Below, one piece after another: positions 1 to 10,709 of a DNA stretch of 64,000 bases. A model generated the notes under the pieces. It was given only the letters and a program-made list of their open reading frames with translations. It was not told the DNA's origin and made no database searches. Each line of letters opens with the position of its first letter. Position 1 is the stretch's first letter. The translations under genes were made by a program, and so were the position numbers. The stretch is taken from NCBI RefSeq assembly GCF_030247185.1, contig NC_080572.1:184044866-184108865 (forward strand), given 5' to 3'. Source of the DNA: Malaya genurostris. Lineage: Eukaryota; Arthropoda; Insecta; Diptera; Culicidae.

Positions 1-1672
1 GATAATTAGAAAGACATAATTTACTAAACTGTTAAATATGAGCTGTGTGTCCTGATTTTAGGTAAATTTAGCTTTAGTCTACGTTTCCGATCAGGTGTAG
101 GACAAAAATGCCTCGCACAACATCAATTCACACGTTTGTTATCTTCTCGTACTCGGAATCAAACTAAAACTAAACGCAATTGACGGCGTCGCGCGTATAA
201 ACACGTATACCTGGATGGTCAAGGAAGAGACACCTTTGAACGGGGGAGAGCAAAAAAATGTAACAACTGCATGGAATCTCACTTGCGATGATGATAGAAA
301 CAGTCGATGCTTTTATATTCAGTTCAGAGAAACACTAGCGCACCGAATACGGACACGGAGTCGGAAGACGCTGGTTAACCAAAACAAAACAAGCAACGGT
401 AATATCGTTTGAACATTTAAACAGCCTTCGGATGAGTTTATGGATGCGGGAAGCATGGGGCAACGGGGTACGGTATTGAATTAACCGAGCTGGCACTGGA
501 ATTGGCAGATAGTGCGCGAGGTGGCAGGGCAAGGGTAAATACACAAACAGATGGGTGAAGATATCGGTTACCTACCTGTTGAAGCACGGCCAGTTGCTCG
601 CATTCGCGTAGGTATTTCACGCGAATGCGACAGTTTTATGCGAACCACGCGAGAGGCGGTCGTCGAGCGAGCGGAAAGAAAATGTGCGGGTTTCGGGAAA
701 GCTTCAACGTCATCGTCACCGATTATCGGGCCAGTTAGCACGTTAGTGAGCACTGATTCTAGGACTTAATCACGGTGTTGGTTTAATCCTAGTGGTTTTC
801 TACCCGGCCTAGCCGTGGTTAACTGCGGTGTGTTGATGATCGCGGTTAGTCACTGGCAGTAAGAAAAAAAAAAGTGGAAGAACAATATTCGGTGCTGTGG
901 GGTAAGATAACTGGGGAACTGATATCATCGTGGCAGTCAATGATAAGTGATACCGCAGGTTGTCGACGGAGGTTGGTCGGGAATTTGAACAAGGCTGCGG
1001 ATACGCAGATTGATTACAGCTTGGAACACGAATGAGTTCTCCAAGTTTAATCATCTGACGGCCTATCGCTCATGTGTGTCTAAGTTTGTTCGCAGGTATT
1101 GTTTTGAATTGTTTTTTTATCTGTGTGATTTCACCGAAATGCTTTCGAGGATTGACGGATCCAGTCGCTGCTAGTCAGACAATGAGAAAGTGCGCGTTCG
1201 CGGATGTGTCATTTTCGGTTGATCGAACGGAAATTGAGCAAACGTGAAGTGATTATCGGTGTCGCATAGCGGTGAAATTGCACTTCGTTTACATACCGGA
1301 AAGCTGCCAAGCATAATGTGTTGCCGGTGCAGTCTCTGCGGACTGGGCCCAAGAGCCACCATCGTGTTCGCTGGAGTTGTGTCTTTGGTAGGTCCAGTTA
1401 GCTTTGATTGACAATATTTATATGGAACGATTCGGCTAACGAGACAAGTGCGGTGTAATTGATTCAAGTAGGTTAAAAAATGAATAACTATCACCCTGGG
1501 GGCGGAAGAGTAAAATATCTACAACTTACCTTTTCCGATTGAACAGCCGAGTGCTCGAAAAATTTGTTTTTTTTTCTTCATTCTGACAGATAGTTTTTTT
1601 TGCCGAGATTTATGGTATTGTGGGGATGATACATGACCGAGATTTTTCGCCGGTTTTACCTTTTTTATAAAT
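1..1672. other. Largely unique sequence, possible 5' region of gene 1
   Basis: No long open frame or recognisable repeat was found here. Positions 180-1500 are more GC-rich than the following kilobases and resemble a promoter or 5' untranslated region more than TE debris. The only coding candidate is a short start exon at 1480-1509, listed separately. The short open frames on both strands have no recognisable motifs and I leave them out. A function as the 5' end of gene 1 is inference. Confidence 0.3.
1480..1509 (+). CDS. Candidate first coding exon of gene 1 (speculative)
   Basis: An ATG in an A-rich insect-type start context opens ten codons (MNNYHPGGGR) and meets a GT at 1510 (GTAAAA) in phase 0. 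Phase 0 is what the first secure exon of gene 1 at 30881 requires, and the paralogue gene 2 also joins exon 1 to exon 2 in phase 0. Both candidate N-termini contain an Asn-Tyr pair. Against it: the intron would be 29.4 kb, gene 2 exon 1 encodes 29 mostly hydrophobic residues while this one has none, and the donor is weak. The true first exon may be elsewhere or upstream of the window. Confidence 0.25.
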
Positions 1673-4600
1673 ATAAAAACGTGCTTAATCCACCTAGCAG
1701 TGAGATACCTTTTTTTATCATCCGCATGTGTTTCTCCAAGAATATTCTTCGGTGTTTTAGTTCTCATGACATTATTTTAATGACCGTCATTTCAAGCGTC
1801 AATTTAAAGTTCTATTCACTTGTTACCCTGTAATGTCGAAATTGCAAATCGGATCGAATTCGGAACCAGCATAACCGAAAACGATTCGTTTGGCCATAAA
1901 TTAATATGACGAATAAATTGCAATAGTTTTGAGTCCAACTTTGAAGCTTTTTCGAACTGTTATCTTCTATATCGGTATGAATTTTAAAAACTAATCACCC
2001 TGTAATTCCAGAATCGGATAAATTTTCATTAATTTTATATTGGATCATAAATCTTCTAATTTGAATTTTTGTTTTTGAAATTCGATTTGGCTCTTTTTGA
2101 GAAAATGATTGAGCTGTGAGAAACGATTCGATACTGGAACCGGAATTCTAAAATCTGTGTAACCGAAGTCAGTTAAATCAACCTCAAGAGCTGTATAGTT
2201 TATGTTTGATTCAAACTGTTTGAAAATCAGTGTAGACATCTTTGAGAAATCGTAGTGCGAATTAAATTTTTGGGTACCTTCCGAATCGAAAACTGAATAC
2301 CACATAAACTGAAATAAATTTATTTAGTAATCGACTATCCAAATCTGCCAATCCGATAAACCTGATTAATTTATGTGAAATGGACATTTTTATACTAATC
2401 AGCCTGTATCTCCTGAACCGGAAGTCGGATATGACTAAAACGCAAGATGTTTTATAGGATCTTAAGACCTTTCATTTGAATTTCGTCTCGCATATCATCC
2501 TGTAGTTCTGGAACCAAAAGTCGGTTCCAAATGTAATTTAGAAACCTTGCTTGGGAGCTTACGACTTTTCATATGAAGCTGTGTTTGTAAAAACCAGCTG
2601 AACCATTTCCGAGAAAATTGAGTGAAATTATTTATCACACACGCATTTGCTGTTCTCGACTAACTGATTCGAACGGTAAATAGGTGTTATGTTCTTCCAG
2701 CATTTATTGCTGTAAGTAGATTAAATCAATATAATTATAGAATTACTTTCAACTCGAAAATGTTGCCATCATCTGGTTAACGTATGTCATATTCGAACGA
2801 TTATGTTGCCAAAACTGAATCATGCTCAAATCGGTCTGAGGCAAAAAGTCATAAAAAATGCTGTACACAGTCTTTTAGGTACTTAGAAACAATTGTGTGT
2901 TACAGTATAAAAAATTGTGTTTCACGTTACTCCCAAGCATAGAGTTGTCATATAGCGCTCAAAATTCCTACTGATGGAATAGGGGGAAAAGTCACTTACA
3001 CAAAAATATCGATATTTCCGTTTTTCTAAAGTTTGAGCTAATTCTATAGCTATTTTTTATATACAAAAAAAAATAAAAATAGGTATAGAATTCGCTCAAA
3101 CTTAAGAAAAATTTTCCGAGGCCCGGAGGACCGAGTGTCATATACCAATCGGTTCAGCTCGACAAACTAAGCAAATGTCCGTGTGTGCATATGTGTGTGT
3201 CTGTATGTGTGTTGTCAACAAAAAGGTCTAGATCTCAGAGATGGCTGGACCAATTTTGATCGAACTAGTCGCAAATGAAAGGTCTCCCCGTCACCTAGAA
3301 CGTTATTGAATGGTTTTGAAATAGGATGCTTACTTTTTGAGTTATACGAAGTTTTATGTAAAATTTTTCAGTTTTTTGGAAATATCTGTCACAATTGACC
3401 TTGAAAACAGAATATGTTTTTAAACTTAGATTCCGCACGGTAATAGCTGTCCAACAAGCCATAGATTATCAAAATCCATCCATTTTTAACGGAGATATCG
3501 ATATTTTTGTGTAAACGACTTTTCGCCTTATTCCAGTAGTAGGAGTTTTACACGTTTGATGACAAAGCGCTGTTACGGAGCCACACGAAACACGATTTTT
3601 ATTACTGTTACACAAAATTGTTTCTAAGTACCAAAAAGACTGTGTACAGCACCTTTTTTCATGGCATTTTGCCTCGGACCAATTTCAGCACGGTTCGTTT
3701 TTGGCAACATAATCGTTCGAGTATGACATGTTAACTAGATGAAGGCAGCATTTTCAAGTTGAAAGTAATTCCATAATTATTTTGATTTAAACTACTTACA
3801 GTAATGAATACTGGAAGAATATAACTCCCTTATACCATTCGACTCAGTTCGTCGAGATCAGTAAATGCGTGTGTGACAAATAATTTCACTCAATTTTCTC
3901 GGAGATGGCTAAACCGTTTTCTACAAACTCAGATATGAAAGTAGTATACTCCCAAACAAGGTTCCTGAATTACATTTGAATCTGTGATTGCGGAATCACA
4001 GGATGATATGTGAAACGAAATTAAAATAATGTAACTCATTCTTCTCGTAGGTGGCTGAACCGATCTAAGATTCAAATGAAATCTAAGAACCATCTATGAT
4101 TCAAATGAGAGGTCTTAAAATCCTATAAAACATCTTACTTTTTAGTCAGATCCGACTTCCGCTTTAGGAGATACAGGGTGATTAGTGTAAAAATGTCAAT
4201 TTCACATAAATTAATCAGGTTTATCGGGTTGGCAGATTTGGATAGTCGATTACCAAATAAATTTATTTTAGTTTAAGCCGTATTCAGTTTTCGATTCGGA
4301 AGGTACCCAAGAATTAAATTCGCACTACAATTTCTCAAAGATGTCACACACTCCTCAGGTGAATTTAACTGATTTCGGCTACACCGATTTTAGAATTCCG
4401 GTTCCAGTATCGAATCGTATCTCAAAGCTCAATCTATTTCTCAAAAAGGAAAAATCGAACTTCCAATTCAAATTAAAGTACTTATGGTCTCATACCAAAT
4501 TGGTTAATTTTATCCGATTCTGGAGTTACAGGATGAAGAGTTTTTAAAACTCATGCCGATATAGAATATGTAAATTGCTTGGCGTATTAATTTATGACCA

Positions 4601-4928
4601 TACGAATTATTTTGGGTTATGCTAGTTCCTGAATACCGGCTCTGGAAGTACCATAAATAATGACGAAAAACTCTAAAGATAAACTTACTTCGACATCTCA
4701 TGGAATGATCAATCGATTGTCATACGTTAAGATTGAAATTCGATACGATTTGCAGTTTCGACATTACATTACAGGGAGTGATTAAAATCTCAATTTGCCG
4801 TTTAAAACGACGATCATTAAAATAATGTCATGAGAACTGAATCACCTAAGAATATTAATGCAAAAATCACATGCGGATTGATAAAAAAGGTATCATCTCA
4901 CTGCTAGGTGGATTAATCACGTTTTTAA
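1673..4928. repeat. Large inverted repeat (foldback element), 3.25 kb
   Basis: Arms at about 1673-3025 and 3487-4928 are reverse complements of each other with small indels. The outer ends share TAAAACGTG-type termini followed by TTAATCCACCTAGCAGTG and an ATACCTTTTTTATCA block. Deeper in the arms both carry the same stretch, so short open frames at 2045-2305 (-) and 4341-4547 (+) read nearly the same peptide; these are a by-product of the repeat. The spacer holds a GGCCCGGAGGACC block and a TGTGTG run typical of a mosquito dispersed repeat. A single-arm relative lies at 35586-36660. No transposase is visible, so it would be non-autonomous. Confidence 0.8.
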
Positions 4929-5067
4929 AAGTGAAATGATCGAAACTATCGGTAGTCATACATACGAGATGCTGCCCAGATGTTCGGCTATTCACTTGAA
5001 TGAGTTTTAAAACATTAAACATTCACGTTTCCAAATTTAACCATCAATTCAATGATGTCCCACAGTA
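4929..5067. other. Spacer between inverted repeat and TTTGGCATAA element
   Basis: This stretch holds no gene or repeat that I recognise. Confidence 0.4.
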
Positions 5068-5765
5068 GGGGGCTACCACGTTTGGCATAAAGCCGTTTGG
5101 CATAATACCGTTTGGCATAACGCTATTTGGCATAATGGTTATTTGGCATAATGATTATTTGGCATAATGGTCATTTGGCATAACAGTCATTTGGCATTAC
5201 AGATGAACAGATTAATAGAAATTGTTCTAATTTACTGCAATTTTGAAAGGTCTAATGCGGCTACGCCTCATCGTTTTCAATAACCAGCTGTTAGAGCTCG
5301 CTGCCGCTCGTTCGGACTTAACTAAGGGATAGCTCCTAGCTATGGGTAATCCGGGCCAACGCCCGCAACTAGATAGAGGTGATTTCTGCGGGGGCGCTGC
5401 CCCCCGCAGTGGCCGGCGCTCTCGACGGCGGGTCGTCGGGGCACTCGCGGCCTTCGGCCGTCTCGACCTGAATCCTCTATGACGAACAGAATATTGTGCT
5501 AAGTGAGCTGCTTGTATAAAATGATAGTGTGCTATTTACTACAGAATTTTAAATATAAAAAAATATGTAATAATGCTATTTCACCTAATATTATCGTAAT
5601 ATTTGGACCGAATATAAAATTCCCATATTTCGTTCGAGTTTTCCTTGTACAACATAATTCGATCGAAACGCAAACGAAAATTTACAAATCCAATTATTAT
5701 TATGACAAATGGCATTATGTCAAACGGTATTATGCCAAATGACCTTATGCCAAACAGGCCGCCCC
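5068..5765. mobile_element. Non-autonomous DNA element with TTTGGCATAA subterminal repeats
   Basis: The left end starts GGGGGCTACC and then carries eight copies of a 15-16 bp unit built on TTTGGCATAA (5080-5200). The right end is the mirror image: four TTATGCCAAA-type units (5697-5755) followed by GGCCGCCCC. The 698-bp element therefore has terminal GGGG/CCCC inverted ends and inverted arrays of one short motif, the arrangement used by some DNA transposons as transposase-binding sites. The core at 5260-5480 is strikingly GC-rich and contains a hairpin around CTGCGGGGGCG/GCCCCCCGCAG. It contains no credible gene. A target duplication is not obvious. It sits directly against a mariner fragment at 5768. 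Confidence 0.7.
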
Positions 5766-5767
5766 GT

Positions 5768-6045
5768 TTATTCAAGGTAATTTCACTTTTTTCACTACAT
5801 CGACTCACGAACATTATATCGAAAAAAAAATTCCTATTTTTAGGATCACGGAGTCGTTTTTCCTCATCTTCCTAACTAGTAAAGTGCTGCTCAGCAAATG
5901 CGTGAAAAATCGCTGAAAACAAATGGTAGTTGGATGGGACCAAGTATGGGGAGTATGGCGGGGTCAAAAGCTCCCATTTGAATTCTGAATTGATGTTTTG
6001 ACCGTGTTTCCTATGCAACGAACCAACTCATACACAACCTGACAG
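5768..6045 (-). pseudogene. mariner transposase C-terminal fragment
   Basis: Reading the minus strand gives WELLTPPYSPYLVPSNYHLF, a degenerate form of the mariner signature around the third catalytic Asp (the YSPDLAPSDYHLF block), followed by an AEQHFTS-like segment and a stop. Only the C-terminal third survives and it contains an in-frame stop. The fragment is cut at 5767 by the TTTGGCATAA element, which implies that element arrived later. It belongs to the mariner (DD34D) group of the IS630-Tc1-mariner superfamily; the subfamily is uncertain. Confidence 0.55.
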
Positions 6046-6097
6046 AAATGAGCCTGTTTCATATGTGTTCCACTGAATTCAAGACGGCGCTAGTGTA

Positions 6098-6792
6098 ACA
6101 CATGGATCAATAAGTCCCGAGACTAAAGCAGAGATGGCGCTCGTAGTAAACCAGTAATCTCGTCTTTCTAGAGTACTAACCTTTGCTTGAAACGGGTCAA
6201 AATTTTATGTCGATCCGACCAGAAACAGCTGAGTTATCGAGGTTGGAGTAAAGTCGTTTTGTAGTTTGTTTAAAAAATGGAAAAAAACCGAGTTTCGTGT
6301 TTTGATAAAACATTGTTTTTTAATAGGTAAAAACACCGTGTAAGCGAAAAAATGGATTGAAAAATGTTATCCGGACTCTTGTCTATCAAAAGCAACGATT
6401 TGTCGGTGGTTCGCCGAGTTTAAACGTGGTCGTACCGACACAAATGACGCGGAACGCTCGGGTAGACCCGTGGAAGCCGTTACACCGGAAAATGTGAGTG
6501 AAGTGACAAAAATTATAATGAAAGATCGTAAAGTGAAGCTCCGTGAGATTGCTGAGATGACACAGATATTATATGGAAGTGTATTTACTATTCTTCATGA
6601 AAAATTGAGCATGAAAAAGGTTTTTTCCAAGTGGGTGCCGCGATTGCTTTCGATGGAACAAAAACAGCAACGAGTCGATGATTCAGAAAGCAGTTTATCA
6701 AAAAAAAAAAACTTTGGAGCCATTGTATCACCCTTAAAGGTGATTATGTTGATGTTTCCATTGTTAGTCTCGTGACTTATTGAACCATGTTT
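6098..6792 (+). mobile_element. Internally deleted mariner element
   Basis: The element is bounded by TA dinucleotides (6096-6097 and 6793-6794) and has inverted ends of about 28 bp around CAATAAGTC-CGAGACTAA. Inside, on the + strand, is the N-terminal half of a mariner transposase with frameshifts. A WFAEFKRGR-type helix-turn-helix segment near 6400-6440 leads into the 101-residue open frame at 6470-6775, which has the HTH linker RSGRPVEAVTPENV and the following REIAEM helix. The catalytic domain is missing: the frame runs from a poly-A stretch near 6700 straight into the 3' inverted end. It is therefore a non-autonomous, dead derivative. Confidence 0.85.
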
Positions 6793-6799
6793 TACCTTA

Positions 6800-8578
6800 A
6801 CAATACGGGTGCAATGAATCACGAAACAAAAAGATTACAAGAGAAACCAGTACTTCATTACTTTATTTACGGTCACTGTGTATGCGTCCAACAATATATT
6901 TAAAAGGAGCGTAATTTTCATATTGTGACTCACGCAAGAACTCCTGAATGAAATCAAAACATTGCGAATTTTTCTAACAGCGCTACATAGCAACAAACTC
7001 ATCACGTCATAAATCCCCAAACATGAGTATTTTGTAATCTTTCTATCTTTTAATTCACTCTGCCCAACGTCTTCTCTTTGGTCTAAAAAGATAACTATTA
7101 ATAGTAATTGATAGAATTAGAGATGAAGTTTTTTTTTAAATGTGGTGTGTGACTAAAGAGTACCTAACGTATTTAGTCGTATCAATGAAAACGCAAGGAA
7201 TTAGTAGCCATTTGTAGGAGTATTTGTTATCATTGGACGATCTTCTAACGACTCGGATAAAGATAAGGGAACCATAGATTTAATCTTGATTTGCAAATTA
7301 GTAGTATTGTTCTTCAAAATTCGGTAGATTACCTTACTTCACGTTCATTGTTCATTGAAATGTGATGAACTACTTTTAAACCTTCTATTGATGAAAAGAG
7401 AAAAATTATATTTATACTAAACCATAGTAACTTATCATCATAATTATTTTATAAATATCAAGAAATGCTAGCCAAATTTATTTTACTTTTTTAAATATGA
7501 AAATTTACACCGCAGATTGTCGAATAACAGATACGTTATTTCCAAATGTTATTCTATTTACGACGCCATTGTGGAACCAGAGAACCAAAACTTTTACTTA
7601 TATTCTCGATGTATGGGAGCTGTCAAGTTGTCCACGGGTTGCAACGAACATACGACAACTGACTTGTTAGACCAGCGCCTTATGCATTGAACCACCAACC
7701 CGGGTTGCTTTCGGTAGCGATTAGTGTTTACAGTTTCACTTGATTTGAGAAATTCGTGATACAAGTCACCTTGTTAATCCTACCGAATGCCTAATATAAT
7801 TTTCTTTTTGAAGGGATTACGTTTTGGAATGGATGTCGATGGCCTAGGTCGATCAATGTTGATGAAGTGGTTTCATGTTGATAAAGTAAAGTTCCTCTAA
7901 CCATTTATAGCGTTTCATGTTGTCTGTCATTCAGCTCATGGGGAACCCATTTTGCTACCTTTTACGTCTTTTTCATGATGTGTACATGATCAGAAATGGC
8001 TTGACGACTAACGTTTATCCTTTCCGTTGATGGCTCTAAAGTACATTAAATACACATTTGTTTTGGACTATTTGATTTATTACTTCTTGATTGTAATTTG
8101 CATTGAGAAAAAAATCATGGCCGCCATTTTAATGTTCTATACCGTAGCTTTTACTGACATTAAATATTAAATAAATTGAAATATTCTTACTGATTCCATT
8201 CAAAATCGACATGACACACATATTCAAGAAAAATATTATCAAAATGACAGTTTATTTATTGCGGAATTAATGCCATTCGAATAAATTTAATTTTGATGAT
8301 TCCAAAATTTCTGGAATTTGTAATCATTTCGAAAAAGATTTAAGCAGGTTTATGCTGATTCTTCACTTTCCTTTATAAACCTTATGGAGAATTGTTAAAT
8401 TAGTAGGAATATGCACTTATAGCTGTTTTTAGTGTTACACTTTTGTGCAGTTTAAGGTTTTACTGCAATATTAATGATGTGGCATTAAAGACAGCTACAA
8501 GTGGTTATTAATATTAAAAATGTTACTTGGGTACTAACTATCTGTGGGTGCTACCTTATTTCAAGAGGGCTTACTCTA
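6800..8578. other. Gene-free stretch with one SINE fragment
   Basis: This AT-rich sequence has no supported gene. A degenerate tRNA-type SINE on the minus strand lies at about 7600-7730 and is listed separately. I recognise nothing else here. Confidence 0.4.
7600..7730 (-). repeat. tRNA-derived SINE fragment
   Basis: The minus strand reads CCCGGGTTGGTGGTTCAATG, then GGCGCTGGTCTAACA and a decayed GTTCG box, matching the better-preserved SINE at 13268-13475 block for block. The A-box-like part is intact while the B-box part is damaged. It is a truncated SINE copy and not a functional tRNA gene. Confidence 0.6.
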
Positions 8579-8738
8579 ATGCCGTTTTTCATTGAAAAAC
8601 ACTGGTGGCGTGGATTGCTCCGATTTTGCACTTTCGAGCAGAAATGCAATATTTTGACGGTGTTTCATGCCATTTCTGCTAGAAAGTGCAAAACCAGAGC
8701 AATCCACGCCACCAGTGTTTCTCAAAGAAAAACGCCAT
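8579..8738. repeat. Palindromic MITE (160 bp)
   Basis: Arms of about 76 bp (8579-8654 and 8663-8738) are near-perfect reverse complements containing AACACTGGTGGCGTGGATTG. The loop is only a few bases, so the single strand would fold into one long hairpin. It has no coding capacity. Target duplications are not clear. Confidence 0.75.
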
Positions 8739-8877
8739 AAGTGATCAACAGAAAAAAATCTATCTGAGAAAGTATTCATGACAAGTTGATATAAGCAGTG
8801 GCGTACCGAGAAAATTTGGCGCCCGGGGGAAAATAAGAGATTTGCCGCCTCCATCGTTGTTTTAGTGAGCAAATAAA

Positions 8878-9565
8878 AAAGGCGGGTGGGTAATGTCACA
8901 GACATAACTGAATGTCGTGAATACGATAAAACTGGCACGCTCCCATAACTTTTCCGAATATCGGAATTGTCACAATCAATTGTCTGAAAAGCACTGAAGA
9001 GTGCTTTGAATGGGCCTTGCTGGACTTTTTGGCTGTCTTTCTACCGGTTTTCGGTGCCACCGTGCTGACGGTGTCTCGTACGTTCAGAGTAGCTGCTTTA
9101 ACTTAAATGACGTTATTTCTCACATTTCATTTTATACCTGCTACTGGCAGCGGTGTACGGACAGCCTCTTTGCCAAAATTCCTTTTCCTGTTCGCAGAAC
9201 GAGATACGGTGAGACGACAGGTCCTCGATGTTGCTCTCGTGTGTGTTGTTTCGGGAACAGTTGCTCAGCAAATGGTAGGAAAAATGAATCACTCAACTTT
9301 TATATGGCTGCTCTTGTATAGAAGCAGACACCTCGCGTTCTGATTGGCTGGTGCTGTCATGGGTTAAATCAAACAGGTTTTTCACTAGTATACTATTGAA
9401 AAACTTCAATGTTGTTGCAATATACCTACGTTCAAGTTGAAAATTTTCGATTCTATTGGTAGTTAGATTATATAAATCCTTTCACAGATCACTGAGCTAT
9501 GCGCTTTCAAAATACGAGAAAGGCAAAAGCGCCTTATGAATTATCCTTTTTGATACTCTTTATAC
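8878..9565. repeat. Dispersed repeat, copy A, with histone H2B fragment
   Basis: The left part (AAGGCGGGTGGGTAATGTCA) and right part (CGCGTTCTGATTGGCTGGTG, then TTTTGATACTC) match the two ends of copy B at 15683-18260, so the two are copies of one dispersed repeat with different middles. The middle of this copy carries an H2B N-terminal fragment on the minus strand (9009-9060), and an inverted CCAAT box lies at 9339-9350 in the shared right part. Only the 5' portion of the family is seen again at 24160-24284 and 37335-37437. Confidence 0.65.
9009..9060 (-). pseudogene. Histone H2B 5'-coding fragment
   Basis: On the minus strand, codons from 9060 downward read VAPKTGRKTAKKSSKAHS. This matches the insect histone H2B N-terminus (a Pro-Lys-Thr start followed by a Lys-rich tail with Ala-Lys-Lys-Ser and Lys-Ala) at most positions; the initiator ATG has become GTG. 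Similarity ends after about 17 codons, so the histone-fold domain is absent. Upstream on the same strand there are TATA-like blocks (CATATAAAAG near 9297 and GTATAAAATG near 9135) and a CCAATCAGAACGCG motif, as expected of a histone promoter. It is a captured or decayed promoter-plus-start, not a gene. Confidence 0.6.
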
Positions 9566-10709
9566 CAAACATTTCAAGTTTAATGTTTAATTTTGAACTA
9601 TTTGAGATTGTTTGTTGACTATTTGAGATTGTTTTGTGAGCAAAAAAAAGATCCCCATGTAGAAAAATTTTGCATGTAGAAAAATTTTCAAGAATTCATT
9701 GCTATATCCCGTCCAGGATCAAGTCAATATATTAGTTGCAAATATGATGTTAATAGTGAATCATTCAATTTCTATGCGATTTGAAAGAAAGGTGAAAAAA
9801 GGGAGTATTTTAGAGCGAATTTAAAACCATTGAAACAGGTGACTCGCCACAAGAGATAAAGCTTCTTAAAATTTGAAAGTCTTCATGTAGGTATCGTTAT
9901 CTTATACCCTGCAATCAAAATTGATCAGCTGCGACCGACCGATTTGGTTTGCTTATCGCACGATTTGGAGTTATCACATTTTTGTAAGTCGGCAGTCCTG
10001 CAAGTTTTATAATTCGTTTGCATGATTGTAGATGGCATTGCGAGCTTGCTTTCAAAATTCTGGATGAAGAAGTTAGGGTTTCGCTTGAAATAGATCGCCA
10101 AGTTTTACAACAATTTTGCGACATCCGGTGTTGTTACTGGTGTTCGGTTGGATTTTCGCGATGCGTGAGCAAAATTTAAACATGTTATTACTCTTGCTTC
10201 GATGCCTTTTTAACAACCGAAAAGCAAATATCATGATTAAACAGTAATGCTATTTGAAAAGGTCGAGAGCGACATAGTACGTAAGTCAACTTGCAATTGA
10301 AACGCGATCAATTTGATTAAGACAAACATTTTTTAGCTTCACATGTTCAAACGAGATATGGTGAAATATGATTAGATAAAGAATGCTTCGCGAAAAATGG
10401 AATCCAACGATCATCGCAGTGAGGCTATTCGAACCATTTCGAAGAGTACAGTAAATGAACGAATGACAAACGAATGTATAAAACAAAACGAACATACACG
10501 ATATGTACCAGCGACGAAGAATATATTAGTAGATTCGAGCTCTCCATGATTATTGCTTATTCATTTTCATCCTTCTCTCTTTTGTGCGGTGAATAGTTGA
10601 ACGTTATTCGAGATGGGTGTGAGTAATATAAGAAAGTTTGCACTGAAGATAGATGAATGAATTAGAATATAAATGTCCCTGTTCGTTAATCGGTTATCGG
10701 TTATATGTA
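9566..10709. other. Gene-free stretch
   Basis: This sequence is AT-rich with short direct repeats near 9600-9690 (two TATTTGAGATTGTTT-like and two TGTAGAAAAATTTT copies). I see no gene. The short minus-strand open frames at 9915-10124 and 10286-10495 lack motifs and are not supported. Confidence 0.4.

Noticed and set aside
4341..4547. Peptide matching the one at 2045-2305 on the other strand
   Set aside because: The match is explained by the inverted repeat at DNA level; both frames are short and run into repeat sequence.
5080..5200. CRISPR-like array
   Set aside because: The 15-16 bp units are contiguous degenerate repeats without spacers, mirrored at the other end of a DNA element, in a eukaryotic genome.
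8576..8938. 120-codon minus-strand open frame
   Set aside because: It runs through a palindromic MITE and the left end of a dispersed repeat.
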